This document shows, in pieces, positions 26,259 to 35,887 of a stretch of 64,000 bases of DNA (positions are counted from its first letter, which is position 1; every line of letters begins with the position of its first letter). The position numbers and the translations under genes are program-made. Under the pieces are notes generated by a model. It was given only the letters and a program-made list of their open reading frames with translations, had not been told where the DNA came from and searched no databases. This DNA comes from Clavibacter michiganensis (lineage in GTDB: Bacteria; Actinomycetota; Actinomycetes; Actinomycetales; Microbacteriaceae). The stretch covers positions 3,162,001 through 3,226,000 of the forward strand of contig MDHJ01000001.1 in NCBI GenBank assembly GCA_002150995.1. The letters run 5' to 3'.

Positions 26259-27903
26259 GTCGGCTCCTTGATTCGCGTCGACCAGCAAGCGTAGCCCGAG
26301 CATCCCGGATCTGGGCGATATCGGGGCGTCGCATGCCAAGCGCCCGAACGAGGAGCACGTCATCTACGAGTTTTGCCGCTTCCAGCGCCTTCCCGTTGCG
26401 GAGCTTGCCTGCGACTTGGGGCCGGATGCCGAGGAGTTCCTCTCGCGCGGCCGCGACGACGGCAGGTGAAGGAAGCGCCCACAGGTCGGCCTCCCCGGGC
26501 TCCATCTTCAGCATTCCCCCGCCGTAGGCGCGCCCCGTAAACTCAGCGCCCAACATCGTGACCGAATTCAACGCAGCTACGGGCAAAAGCTCGCGCCCCA
26601 CGGCACGATGCTCGGCCGACAGGAAGACCCCATGGACGGAGTTGAGATGCAGCACTCCGGCACTGTTGGTCGTCAGCCGTGGCGTGTCCGCGTTCATGTA
26701 GGTCAGCAGCATGTCTGCCTTAGCGACGAGCGGCACACGCCACCAGTCCTTCCGGACACGGCACTTGTAGGCGGTATTGACAGCGTCGGCTTCACCCCGT
26801 GCAATGTACGCACGGGCAGCGTCTGATGGTTCCTTACCAGGGCGGAAGAGGATTGTGCGCTTTCCTGCTTGGCCGAGTTCGGTGTGGGCACGGGATGAGA
26901 ACTCGAGCCCGCGGAGGTGGCTCGATCCCGGAGGGGACAGGCGGAGGACGTCGCTGGGAAGTAGACCCAGCTCGGCCACCCGTTCGGGGCTAAGCGCAAA
27001 GTACTTGTTATTGCCTGTCACCATCCCGAGGGTTGTCTCACCCCAGCTTTTTAGGGCAGTGAACGTGCCACCGAGAATCAACTTCGCGTAGACACCGGCC
27101 GCCTCAGGGCTGACCGTGGAGCCAGACCACTTCGCGGCAGGATCGGAGGGGGTCCAGGTTGCAGCTGCGGGCATGTCAAGTGTCAGCGCGGACGCGTCGG
27201 TGACCTGGCGGATGCGGGCGTGGTCGGTCGATCCGCCGTAGCCGTCGGCGAGCAGTAAGAGCGCCTCAGTTTCCGCTTCCGGGAACACCCGCTCCTCGAA
27301 CAAAACCAGGTCGACCTGCGCGAAGTTCTCAAACAGGAACCGGCGGACAGGAGCGGCGTAGTTCGCGTGTAGCAACTCCGCCGGCAGGACGTAGCCGAGA
27401 CGACCCCCAGACTTAAGACTCAGCGCGCCATGGACGGTAAAGGCGGCCCACGACGACGCCAACCCTGAGAGCGCGACTCCGCCCCGCAGGGCAGCCGCGC
27501 GCGCCTTGGCTCGCGCGTCACCGGAGAAGTCCTGGAACCGGATGTACGGAGGGTTCCCGACCACAGCTGAGTACCGGGCATCGGCGGGAGTGTCGAAGAA
27601 GTCGCCCACGGCCATGTCGACGCTGCCGCCCGTATCAACCACCCGGCTAGCACCGACGCTGGCGCTCCATTGATGAAGTTCGACACCGTGGACGTGAGGC
27701 GCTGGCACCCCCAGGGCTTGGAGCCGGGAGACGGCGTGCACGAGGAACTCCGCATCGCCGGCGGATGGTTCGAGGACTAGGTCATCGCTCGACCGGACGG
27801 CCCAGTCCGCGACGAACGCTGCGATCTGCGGCGGCGTGAAGAACGCGCCCCGTGACTTTCTGCGGGCGGCGGTGTCCAGGGGATCACGGGCAAAAAAACT
27901 CAT
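26245..27903 (-). CDS. Eco57I/TaqI-type adenine-N6 DNA methyltransferase
   Basis: 552 residues from ATG 27903. N-terminal catalytic domain: GAFFTPPQIAAFVADW (~19-34, the motif X region), motif I EPSAGDAEFL (45-54) for S-adenosylmethionine, and motif IV NPPY (117-120), diagnostic of N6-adenine methylation. The C-terminal half is a target-recognition domain (WRVPLVAKADMLLTYMN; HLNSVHGVFL; LLPVAALNS). Heads the operon with the nuclease and DUF4238. It protects host DNA or may itself act in a combined restriction system; the recognition sequence cannot be inferred. Confidence 0.9.
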   Translation of the reverse strand: MSFFARDPLDTAARRKSRGAFFTPPQIAAFVADWAVRSSDDLVLEPSAGDAEFLVHAVSRLQALGVPAPHVHGVELHQWSASVGASRVVDTGGSVDMAVGDFFDTPADARYSAVVGNPPYIRFQDFSGDARAKARAAALRGGVALSGLASSWAAFTVHGALSLKSGGRLGYVLPAELLHANYAAPVRRFLFENFAQVDLVLFEERVFPEAETEALLLLADGYGGSTDHARIRQVTDASALTLDMPAAATWTPSDPAAKWSGSTVSPEAAGVYAKLILGGTFTALKSWGETTLGMVTGNNKYFALSPERVAELGLLPSDVLRLSPPGSSHLRGLEFSSRAHTELGQAGKRTILFRPGKEPSDAARAYIARGEADAVNTAYKCRVRKDWWRVPLVAKADMLLTYMNADTPRLTTNSAGVLHLNSVHGVFLSAEHRAVGRELLPVAALNSVTMLGAEFTGRAYGGGMLKMEPGEADLWALPSPAVVAAAREELLGIRPQVAGKLRNGKALEAAKLVDDVLLVRALGMRRPDIAQIRDARATLAGRRESRSRRANG

Positions 27904-28105
27904 CTGTTGATCTTATGCTGTGCCACTGACACTAAGGCGCGATACGCAACCACGGCGTGGTCGCTGCCCGGCGGCAGTAGCTCCGCCAACGCGTAAGCAG
28001 GTTCAGATGACTTCTCCTGCATGCTTTAAAACTCCTTCACGATTGTCAAGCCCGCTCTACGAATTATCATTCATTGCAGCACTTACAAAAGCAGACGACC
28101 TACGC
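27904..28105. other. Non-coding gap between methyltransferase operon and caspase gene
   Basis: About 200 AT-rich bases; must contain the methyltransferase promoter. The only open frame, on the plus strand (27920-28111), has no family features. No clear hairpin or ribosome site seen. Confidence 0.5.
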
Positions 28106-28831
28106 TTATAAGTATTCAGCATCTGCGACCGCCTTGTTTTCGACTCGAATGGCGGCATGCCGAGAGCCGAATGTGCGAAGAACGGGCCTTTGACCAGTAA
28201 GGCCCTCCTTCGACCACTTGTAAAGATCTATAACATCCGTGCGCGGCCGAACTTCGTTTAAGCACGTGATAATTTGTGCCGTAAAGTCACTTAGCCCCTC
28301 TGGCTCGCCCCATGACTCATCTTCTCGCCCAGAAGAAGCCAATATGGTAATACCGTCTCGTAGATGCGTAAAGCGCCTGAGAACGTCACCTCCAGAAATT
28401 GCTACATCACCGGCGGCGCCCGAAAAGCAGCAATCTAATATGATGGTAATCTCGGTATCAGGATCAGACATATTAAATCGATGCAAGAGAACATCAAAAT
28501 AGATTCCAGAGTCGAGTACGTGTTGCTCCTTAGGCATGATGAGCTCTAGGCCGTAATCCGATACATACCCATGGCCACTGAAGTAAAAAACAAAATGCTT
28601 CGCGGCAAACAATTCTATATCTATCGCGTGGAGAATGTCGCCAACAGCACTACCCTCCGCGGACTCGTCAACCACTATTGACCGCACGTCGAAGTTGGGA
28701 GTACTTCCATCCCTGTGCATTTCCAATACTATCCCTAAGTCATGAACGTCCTGTTTCGCGCCAGGGAGAGGTGGGAAGTCAGCAGAAGAAGTGTTTGTGA
28801 CTCCTACAAGCACCGCTTTCCGCTCGCTCAT
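28106..28831 (-). CDS. Caspase-like (C14) protease, probable defence effector
   Basis: 241 residues from ATG 28831; a TTG at 28837 overlapping the AIPR stop is an alternative start. Caspase/metacaspase p20 features are all present: strand KAVLVGV, PPLPGAKQDVHDLGIVLE (the conserved Gly-Ala-x-x-Asp helix), catalytic His87 in FYFSGHGYV, and catalytic Cys135 with Asp133 in ILDCCFSGA. A small C-terminal subunit-like region (RDGITILASSGREDE, FTAQIITCLNEV) completes the fold. No transmembrane or sensor domain is attached, so activation must come from a partner; the overlapping AIPR gene is the obvious candidate. Cytoplasmic. Strongly AT-rich compared with the core genome. Confidence 0.9.
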   Translation of the reverse strand: MSERKAVLVGVTNTSSADFPPLPGAKQDVHDLGIVLEMHRDGSTPNFDVRSIVVDESAEGSAVGDILHAIDIELFAAKHFVFYFSGHGYVSDYGLELIMPKEQHVLDSGIYFDVLLHRFNMSDPDTEITIILDCCFSGAAGDVAISGGDVLRRFTHLRDGITILASSGREDESWGEPEGLSDFTAQIITCLNEVRPRTDVIDLYKWSKEGLTGQRPVLRTFGSRHAAIRVENKAVADAEYL

Positions 28832-28833
28832 GC

Positions 28834-30474
28834 TCAAGAGTTCACACTGGGCCGGCGCCGTCGATAGGCTTTCGACGCTTGCATGGCAAGGTCACTGAGC
28901 GTTCTAGTTTGTTTAAAAGCAATTTTGAATTCGTCGGGCTGCTTTTTAGCAGAGTATGCCGCCTCGCGATCCCGCAACGCACTTACCGCAGCATTCACGA
29001 AGGGGGACATGACTTCTTGCACCTGAAGTGAATCTCTAATTGCGTCGCCTGGAGACAAAAGGAGTTGCGCGGCACTTGAGTCATCACGCATAGCCTCTGC
29101 CGCCATATTTACGAGAGTAAGTGCCGTGAGGGCCCAAGCCGATTGGTACGCGACCGGCACCTCTTCCTTATGTGAATCCACTTCCTTGCGCAGGAGAGTG
29201 GCAAAAATTAAGCGCGCGGGATCTACATTTGACGGGAATATTTCCTCATAAAGCGGAGATTCGAATAATACCTGCCGCTTCACCGCAAGCGCGGGCTTGC
29301 GGACATAAATGGAACACAGCAACTGCGCTACGTCGTCGTTTCGCACGACAGGACCAACTGCCTCTTTATCATTCGGGCGACGAGTATAAACGTAGCCAAG
29401 AGCGCCCAGCTCAGCCTGAAGACGCGCTTGTACCTCATCCAAGGCGCGAAGATTTCTTGACGTAACGGGATTCTGCGTGTTGCTCCGCACCGCCATGTTC
29501 TGCGCCAAGTCCGTCTCCGGGCCCGCTTTGACGAGCTTGAACAACACCCGAAGGCCGGGTGCTAGGTGCCCAGCATTTGCGTGAATGGCAACGACTGTTT
29601 GTGCTCCGTTGACGATGGATAATCCATCGACCTCGATACCGCCGTCCGTTACACGGAAGTCTGAACACACGGCGGTAATGCCGTTATGGTAGGCGATGAA
29701 CTCGTCGGCGGATTCGCGATTTCTGAGGGCCTGATTGAGGGACTTTCTTACTCGGTTAAGCCCTAGCGCGTGTCGGACATTTAAATCAAATAGGCGACGA
29801 TCGTCGACACCGTCCCAGTTTGCAATTTGATCCGCAGACACAGGGGTAATGATAGCCATCGTATCGCGCATTCCGAGGTTGAGTATAGAGCGCGGGTCAA
29901 CGGCAACGTGGACCGTGGGCATCGCCGTCGTGGGTGACAAGTCAGCTTCCGCAAGGGCATTTATAAAACGGCTATCGATAACGTCGATATCAATGGCGCT
30001 AGAGGATCGGCGCGTAACGCGGTTCCTAAGCCGCGTGGGAATTTCCGCTGAGCTAATGCAGAGAATAAGCCGAGTCACTTCCGAGGTGATGCGACGGTCC
30101 GTTGCCGGTTCGAAAAGTGAGCGCAATTGCGGATTACTCTTCGCCAATGTGGACTCAGCGGAGGACGACGCGCTAAGCGCTTTTACTAGTGCCGCAACAC
30201 GCGCCTCCAGGTTTTCTGGATTCTCTTCGTATATCACGTAGACGGGCGACACTATGTCTCTGCGCGTGGTCACGAGCACAGCGTCGACGATTACACCAGG
30301 GAAGATGTCCCGCTGGTCGAGGATGGAAGCAAAGCTGTCCTCGGCACCAACGCCATACTGGTTGCGAATGATCCAAAGAATCAGTTGCTCGCGCTTATCG
30401 TTAACACCGTCGGCCTCTAGCGGCTCAAGAACTTTCTTAAGCGTAGGACTCGTCAATCCTTCTAATGCAGACAC
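28834..30474 (-). CDS. AIPR-family (abortive infection phage resistance) protein
   Basis: 546 residues from GTG 30474, with AAAGGA just upstream. The AIPR core is recognisable by LFDLNVRHALGLNRVRKSL (228-246), EFIAYHNGITAVC (258-270), LSIVNGAQTV (285-294) and the NTQNPVTSRNL segment. Founding members were linked to abortive infection in lactococci; the activity of the family is not settled. The N-terminal ~200 residues are less typical and could be the sensing part. Its stop sits against the caspase start (TGAGCATG), so the two are made together, suggesting AIPR senses infection and the protease executes. Confidence 0.9.
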   Translation of the reverse strand: MSALEGLTSPTLKKVLEPLEADGVNDKREQLILWIIRNQYGVGAEDSFASILDQRDIFPGVIVDAVLVTTRRDIVSPVYVIYEENPENLEARVAALVKALSASSSAESTLAKSNPQLRSLFEPATDRRITSEVTRLILCISSAEIPTRLRNRVTRRSSSAIDIDVIDSRFINALAEADLSPTTAMPTVHVAVDPRSILNLGMRDTMAIITPVSADQIANWDGVDDRRLFDLNVRHALGLNRVRKSLNQALRNRESADEFIAYHNGITAVCSDFRVTDGGIEVDGLSIVNGAQTVVAIHANAGHLAPGLRVLFKLVKAGPETDLAQNMAVRSNTQNPVTSRNLRALDEVQARLQAELGALGYVYTRRPNDKEAVGPVVRNDDVAQLLCSIYVRKPALAVKRQVLFESPLYEEIFPSNVDPARLIFATLLRKEVDSHKEEVPVAYQSAWALTALTLVNMAAEAMRDDSSAAQLLLSPGDAIRDSLQVQEVMSPFVNAAVSALRDREAAYSAKKQPDEFKIAFKQTRTLSDLAMQASKAYRRRRPSVNS

Positions 30475-30785
30475 AGTTGTCCTTTAACTAGTTTGATGCA
30501 CTCGGCGAAGCGCGACCCTATCAATGTGGCCTTGGTTCACAGTCTTCAAGCTGCCGCTAATAAGAATCATTAAAATCAGTCAGGGCGATCGTAGCGAGGC
30601 TTGCCCATGATGTACGCTGGCTTGCCTCTACTCTTTGAGTATTAATTACCTTGACATCATCATTCACCATATTCAAACTAAGGTAAAGTGTTGCCGTCGA
30701 CACGCCCTTCTGGATCCAACGGCCTGGAAAGCTGTGGTCACATCCAGGCGGAGACATGGTGCCGCCCAAGCGCCAGCATCCCCCC
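30475..30785. other. Non-coding right end of island
   Basis: 311 bases between the AIPR start and the core regulator. AT-rich up to about 30700, then G+C-rich. It should carry the AIPR promoter. A TTACCTT / AAGGTAA inverted repeat (30646-30652 and 30680-30686) with a 27-base spacer is visible, as are two GGCTTGCC copies near 30600 and 30620. No gene, and no match to the tRNA-Gly 3' end. Confidence 0.55.
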
Positions 30786-31559
30786 TCAGCGTATGGCGCT
30801 GCTGACCTCCGCCAGCAGCGACGCCATGCGCGCCTCCGCCGTGGCCGCATCGCCGTCGCGGATCGCGAAGGCCGCCTGCTCGTGGGTGTCGAGCGCATGC
30901 GGCCGCGGCGTCCGCGGCATCAGCCCTTGATGCGTCCGCCCGCTCAGTACCTCCGTGATCACCTCGCGAAGCGCGCAGAACATGTCGTTGCCGCTGGCCT
31001 CGAGGATCAGGTGGTGGAACTCGATGTCGACAGCGAGGAACTCGACGAGCTCGCCCGCCTCGCCGAGGCGGCGGAGATCCACCGCGAGCTCGGCGATGCG
31101 CGCCCGCTGGGCGGGGGTCGCGTGGGATGCGGCTAGCGCCGCCGCGACTGGCTCCACCGCGCGGCGGAGCTGCGTGAGCGTGCGGAACTGGTCCGCACGG
31201 CCGGGGCCGGTGAGGCGCCAGCGGATGATGCGGGGGTCGTAGACGTTCCAGCGGTCCGGGCCCTGCACCACGAGGCCCACGCGGCGCTTCGGCACGATGA
31301 GGGCCATCGCCTCGAGCACGCGCACGCAGTCGCGCACCACCGTGCGGGAGACGCCGAAGCGCTGCTGGAGGTCCTCGATCGTGAGGCGGCTGCCCTCGGC
31401 GAGCGCGCCGTCGACGATGTCGCGGCCGATCGCGTCGATGATCCGCGTGGGGATGACCGCCGCCGCCGGAGCCGCCGGAGCCGCTGATGTCGCCGCCCGC
31501 CCGGACGCGGGAGCCGGGTCGGGCGTCGATGCCGGGGTGGGAGCTGACCGCGTCGTCAT
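30786..31559 (-). CDS. GntR/FadR-family regulator of the gluconate genes
   Basis: 257 residues from ATG 31559 (GGAGAGG directly upstream). An Ala/Pro-rich first 35 residues precede the winged helix (IIDAIGRDIVDGALAEGSRL; FGVSRTVVRDCVRVLEAMALI), then a C-terminal FCD ligand domain with the metal-binding Asp/His pattern (DIEFHHLILEASGN; THEQAAFAIRDGD). Divergent from gntK with a perfect palindrome in the gap. By analogy with actinobacterial gluconate regulators it should repress gntK-gntP and be released by gluconate or gluconate-6-phosphate. Confidence 0.9.
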   Translation of the reverse strand: MTTRSAPTPASTPDPAPASGRAATSAAPAAPAAAVIPTRIIDAIGRDIVDGALAEGSRLTIEDLQQRFGVSRTVVRDCVRVLEAMALIVPKRRVGLVVQGPDRWNVYDPRIIRWRLTGPGRADQFRTLTQLRRAVEPVAAALAASHATPAQRARIAELAVDLRRLGEAGELVEFLAVDIEFHHLILEASGNDMFCALREVITEVLSGRTHQGLMPRTPRPHALDTHEQAAFAIRDGDAATAEARMASLLAEVSSAIR

Positions 31560-31656
31560 GGTCCTCTCCGGGTGAGCGCCGGTCGTCCGTCCGACCGTCT
31601 CGACGAGCATAGGTCGGCCGGTGCCGCCCGCCGCGCGCCCTTCCGCCCACCCCCGC

Positions 31657-31671
31657 AAAGGTGTTACCTTT
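31657..31671. promoter_or_regulatory. Probable operator of the gluconate regulator
   Basis: AAAGGT and ACCTTT form a perfect dyad around GTT, 51 bases before the gntK start. Its position and symmetry fit a FadR/GntR-type dimer site. Confidence 0.6.
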
Positions 31672-31721
31672 CTCGGCGCGGCGGCTGTTCGCCACGCGCA
31701 TCGACCGACAAGGGAGTCAGC

Positions 31722-32246
31722 ATGGCCGCACGTCCGCGCCACATCGTGGTGATGGGGATCTCCGGATCCGGCAAGACCACGATCGCCACCCACCTCACCG
31801 AGGCGCTCGGCTGGACCTTCGCCGAGGCGGACGAGTTCCACCCCGCGGCCAACATCGACAAGATGACCGCCGGCACGCCCCTCACCGACGACGACCGCTG
31901 GCCGTGGCTCGGCGCCATGCGCGACTGGATGACCGGCGAGGCCGCCGCGGGCCGCAGCACCGTCGTCACCTGCTCCGCCCTCAAGCGCTCCTACCGGGAC
32001 CTCCTCCGCGAGGCCGACGGCGACGTCTCCTTCGTGCACCTCTCCGGCGACCCCGACCTCATCCGCGAGCGCATGAAGAGCCGCAGCGGCCACTTCATGC
32101 CCGCCTCGCTGCTGCCCACGCAGATCAGCACGCTCGAGCCCCTCCAGGACGACGAGCCCGGCCTCGCCCTCGAGAACGTCGGCACGCCTGACGAGGTCAC
32201 CGCCCGCATCACGCGCGAGCTCGGCCTCGACGGCGACGCCCGCTAG
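31722..32246 (+). CDS. gntK: Gluconokinase
   Basis: 174 residues from ATG 31722 (AGGGAG upstream). P-loop GISGSGKTTIA (~residues 13-23), DEFHPAANIDKMTAGTPLTD substrate loop, TCSALKRSYRDLLR and SRSGHFMPASLL, all gluconokinase landmarks. Phosphorylates gluconate to 6-phosphogluconate for the pentose phosphate pathway. First gene of a two-gene unit with the permease gntP and under the divergent regulator. Confidence 0.94.
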   Translation: MAARPRHIVVMGISGSGKTTIATHLTEALGWTFAEADEFHPAANIDKMTAGTPLTDDDRWPWLGAMRDWMTGEAAAGRSTVVTCSALKRSYRDLLREADGDVSFVHLSGDPDLIRERMKSRSGHFMPASLLPTQISTLEPLQDDEPGLALENVGTPDEVTARITRELGLDGDAR

Positions 32247-32372
32247 ACCGGCCCTCCCCTCGCGCCGCCGCGGCGCCGTCCTCGGACCGGTCCGCGGCGT
32301 TGCCCTGCACCACCAGCCCGCGTGCCGCACGGCACCACCACCGCACACCGCACGTTCGTCAACGGAGAGAAC

Positions 32373-33755
<1,383 letters not shown>

Positions 33756-33773
<18 letters not shown>

Positions 33774-33826
33774 CGACGCTCCACCGACGACCCCAGGCCC
33801 GTCCCGCGCTGCGCGGGGCGGGCCTT
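33756..33826 (+). repeat. Direct repeat copy 1: gntP 3' end plus terminator
   Basis: 71 bases covering the end of gntP, its stop and a hairpin (33795-33826) with arms AGGCCCG/CGGGCCT and GC-rich inner stem. A second, about 90% identical copy lies at 34108-34178. Confidence 0.85.
33795..33826 (+). terminator. gntP terminator
   Basis: GC-rich hairpin AGGCCCG...CGGGCCTT with a TGC loop directly behind gntP. Confidence 0.8.
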
Positions 33827-33859
33827 CGTCCGTTCCGGGCGGTGGGTCGGTGCGTCGGC

Positions 33860-34063
33860 TCATCCCGCCGGGGTGAACTCGACGTGTCCCGTGCCCGCGT
33901 CGTAGCGGTATCCGATCGGGAAGCGCGCCGTGATGGCACCGTTCGGGAAGCGGTCCGTCACCTCCTCCGCGAACGCGTGGGCCTCCTCCGACGTCGCGAA
34001 GACGCCGAGGACTGTGTTGTCGGGACTCTCGTCGTGCTGGACGATCCACACCTCAGAAGCCAT
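33860..34063 (-). CDS. Small DUF7336-like protein
   Basis: 67 residues: VWIVQHDESPD start, LGVFATSEEAHAFAEEV in the middle and GYRYDAGTGHVEF at the end. This short beta-hairpin/helix pattern, in which a protein monitors its own chain as 'xVFxTxEEA', is common in small actinobacterial conserved proteins of unknown role. It is enclosed by the two copies of the gntP-end repeat, so it may have been inserted or trapped by that duplication. Confidence 0.65.
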   Translation of the reverse strand: MASEVWIVQHDESPDNTVLGVFATSEEAHAFAEEVTDRFPNGAITARFPIGYRYDAGTGHVEFTPAG

Positions 34064-34107
34064 GCGGCCACCGTAGGGCTGTGGAGGCCGACCCCGACGT
34101 ACACGGT

Positions 34108-34178
34108 GTGGCGTCGCTGGCCTAGCGAAGCTCCACCGACGATCTGAGGCCCGTCCCGCGCTGCGCGGGGCGGGCCTC
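34108..34178 (+). repeat. Direct repeat copy 2: gntP 3' end plus terminator
   Basis: Second copy of the 71-base unit, including residual coding sequence for Val-Ala-Ser-Leu, a TAG stop and the intact hairpin (from 34147). It is not attached to a gntP gene. It can act as terminator for the minus-strand gene ending at 34184. Confidence 0.85.
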
Positions 34179-34183
34179 TGCGT

Positions 34184-34942
34184 TCAGCCGTCGACCCTGC
34201 TGATCCGGACGGCATCGCCCTCGAGCGCGAAGAGGAGCGTGGTGCCCGCCGGGAAGGCCTCGCGGAGCAGCGAGGGCAGGTCGGGCGTCACGTTCATGGG
34301 GACGGTGGCCGGCACGGAGCCGGCGCCGCAGCCGTAGACGCCCACGACGGCGGCGGGATCCACGTCGATCGGCAGCACGGAGATGCAGTCGTCGCTGAGC
34401 TCCAGCGAGGTCGGATCCCGGGGCATCCGCGAGACGGTCAGGCCGAGGAACTCGACCCTCTGGATCGCGCCGTCGGACGCGCTGTCGAACGTGCCGTCCG
34501 ACTCCTCGGCCTCGTCGGCGAAGGAGATGAGCGCGACGGTGTCCACCCTCTCTCGCGTGAGCCACAGGGTCGCGCCCGCCGTGATGACGACCGTCACGGC
34601 CAGCGACGCGGCCGCGACGGCGCGGAACGCGCGCGGGGAGAGGCGTCGCCTCCGGGGGTCGCGGGACCCGGCCGGGGGCGCGGCGTCCTCCGGGTCGCGC
34701 TCCGGGTCGACGGGCGCCTCGCGGGCCTCGTCGCGGGCCGGATCGGGGCTCGGATGAGCGGGTGGCGTCGGCTCGATCTCGGACACCGCCCCGCGGTCGA
34801 CCGCCGGTGCGGAGCCGAGCGCGGCTAGGCGCGCGTGCGCATCCGGGTCGTGCGCCAGGTCGGGGTGCGGGCCGTAGACCCGGCGGCGCAGCTCGCGGAG
34901 CTCGCGGAGCTCGTCGCGGGCGGCGTCGGCCTCGTGATCCAT
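34184..34942 (-). CDS. Single-pass membrane protein, unrecognised
   Basis: 252 residues from ATG 34942. A charged N-terminal cytoplasmic part (ELRELRELRRRVYGP, then acidic/Pro-rich linker), an Arg cluster (RRRRLSPRAF) and one membrane helix (VAAASLAVTVVITAGATLWL, ~108-127), followed by an extracytoplasmic domain with two Cys (DDCISVLP and YGCGAG). The helix position and orientation follow the positive-inside rule. No family recognised. Confidence 0.68.
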   Translation of the reverse strand: MDHEADAARDELRELRELRRRVYGPHPDLAHDPDAHARLAALGSAPAVDRGAVSEIEPTPPAHPSPDPARDEAREAPVDPERDPEDAAPPAGSRDPRRRRLSPRAFRAVAAASLAVTVVITAGATLWLTRERVDTVALISFADEAEESDGTFDSASDGAIQRVEFLGLTVSRMPRDPTSLELSDDCISVLPIDVDPAAVVGVYGCGAGSVPATVPMNVTPDLPSLLREAFPAGTTLLFALEGDAVRISRVDG

Positions 34943-35053
34943 CCCCGCATCGTGTCACGCCGCCTCCGCCGCGGGACAGGGGCGGCGCGCCCCCGCATCG
35001 CGGGTCACGGCGCTGGCCGGACCCGGGGTCACGCCGCCTGTCGGCACCTCGGG

Positions 35054-35854
35054 TCACGGCTCCGGCTGGCACCTCGGGCACCACCACGCCCGCCGCGCCC
35101 GCTCGCTCGTGCTGCCGGGATCGTCGAGGCCGATGACCGTCGTGCCGCAGCGGAGGCACGGCCGGCCCGCGCGGCCGACCACCCAGTGGGTGCGGCCGCG
35201 GCGGGGGTCGCCGGTGGTGATCTGGTAGGCGCCCGGGACGGTCGCGGAGTGCCGCAGCGAGCGGGCGGCGAGGTCGACGAGCGGCGGCAGGTCGACGTCG
35301 GCGACGCGCGTGGCGGGGTGCACACCGCGGAGGAAGCCGACCTCGTTGACCCACAGGTTGCCGAGGCCCGCCATCGGGCGCTGGTCGAGGAGGGCGGCGC
35401 GGATCGTGTCGGCGGGCCGGGCCGCGAGGCGCGAGACGGCGAGCGCCGGTTCCCAGTCGTCGCGCAGCGGATCCGGCCCCAGGTGCCCGATGACCGTCCG
35501 CTCGTCGCGGGAGGGGATCAGCTCGACCACGGGCAGGTCGATGCCCCACAGGGTGCGGCCGTCGTCGAGGCGGAGGCGCACGCGCACCTGGTGCTGGATG
35601 CGCGCGGGCACCCGCTTGCCGACGCCCGTGACCGTCCACGAGCCCTGCATGCGCAGATGCGTGTGGAGGGTGGTCGCGTCGTCGAGCCGCATGAGCAGGT
35701 GCTTGCCGTGGGTGTCGAACGCGGTGATGCGCCGACCGCCGAGCCGGGCGCCCGCCCGCGCGCCGGACCGCAGCTCCCCGTCGGCGATGAGGGCGCCGCC
35801 CACCTGCGCGCGGAGGCGTGCCGCGAGGAGGAAGACGGAGTCACCCTCGGGCAT
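35054..35854 (-). CDS. nei: Fpg/Nei-family DNA glycosylase
   Basis: 266 residues. N-terminal MPEGDS places catalytic Pro2 and Glu3; HGKHLLMRL (~49) contains the conserved Lys; LHTHLRMQGSW; the H2TH region LLDQRPMAGLGNLWVNEVGF; and the C-terminal zinc finger CLRC...CPRC. The Gly-Asp-Ser variant at the N-terminus is of the actinobacterial Nei2 type, removing oxidised pyrimidines with AP-lyase activity. Single gene. Confidence 0.93.
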   Translation of the reverse strand: MPEGDSVFLLAARLRAQVGGALIADGELRSGARAGARLGGRRITAFDTHGKHLLMRLDDATTLHTHLRMQGSWTVTGVGKRVPARIQHQVRVRLRLDDGRTLWGIDLPVVELIPSRDERTVIGHLGPDPLRDDWEPALAVSRLAARPADTIRAALLDQRPMAGLGNLWVNEVGFLRGVHPATRVADVDLPPLVDLAARSLRHSATVPGAYQITTGDPRRGRTHWVVGRAGRPCLRCGTTVIGLDDPGSTSERARRAWWCPRCQPEP

Positions 35855-35887
35855 GATCCGACGCTAGTCGCGACCGCCGACAGGCCC

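Larger units (their letters stand above)
24408..30725. other. AT-rich genomic island behind tRNA-Gly carrying defence-type genes
   Basis: Base composition falls sharply here: for example 28561-28620 is 22 of 60 G+C, whereas 33061-33120 in the right flank is 41 of 60. The island contains five genes, all minus strand: methyltransferase, nuclease-like, DUF4238, AIPR and caspase. The methyltransferase part is less AT-rich than the AIPR-caspase part, suggesting two acquisitions. Left edge is the tRNA 3' end; the right edge lies between about 30690 and the regulator gene ending at 30786. I find no integrase, transposase or second copy of the tRNA 3' end. Confidence 0.75.

Noticed and set aside
27920..28111. 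63-residue plus-strand frame between the two island operons
   Set aside because: No ribosome site, no family features, and it spans the promoter region.
30600..30760. Right attachment site matching the tRNA-Gly 3' end
   Set aside because: Searched by eye for TTCGATTCCCGTCACTCGC and parts of it; no convincing copy.
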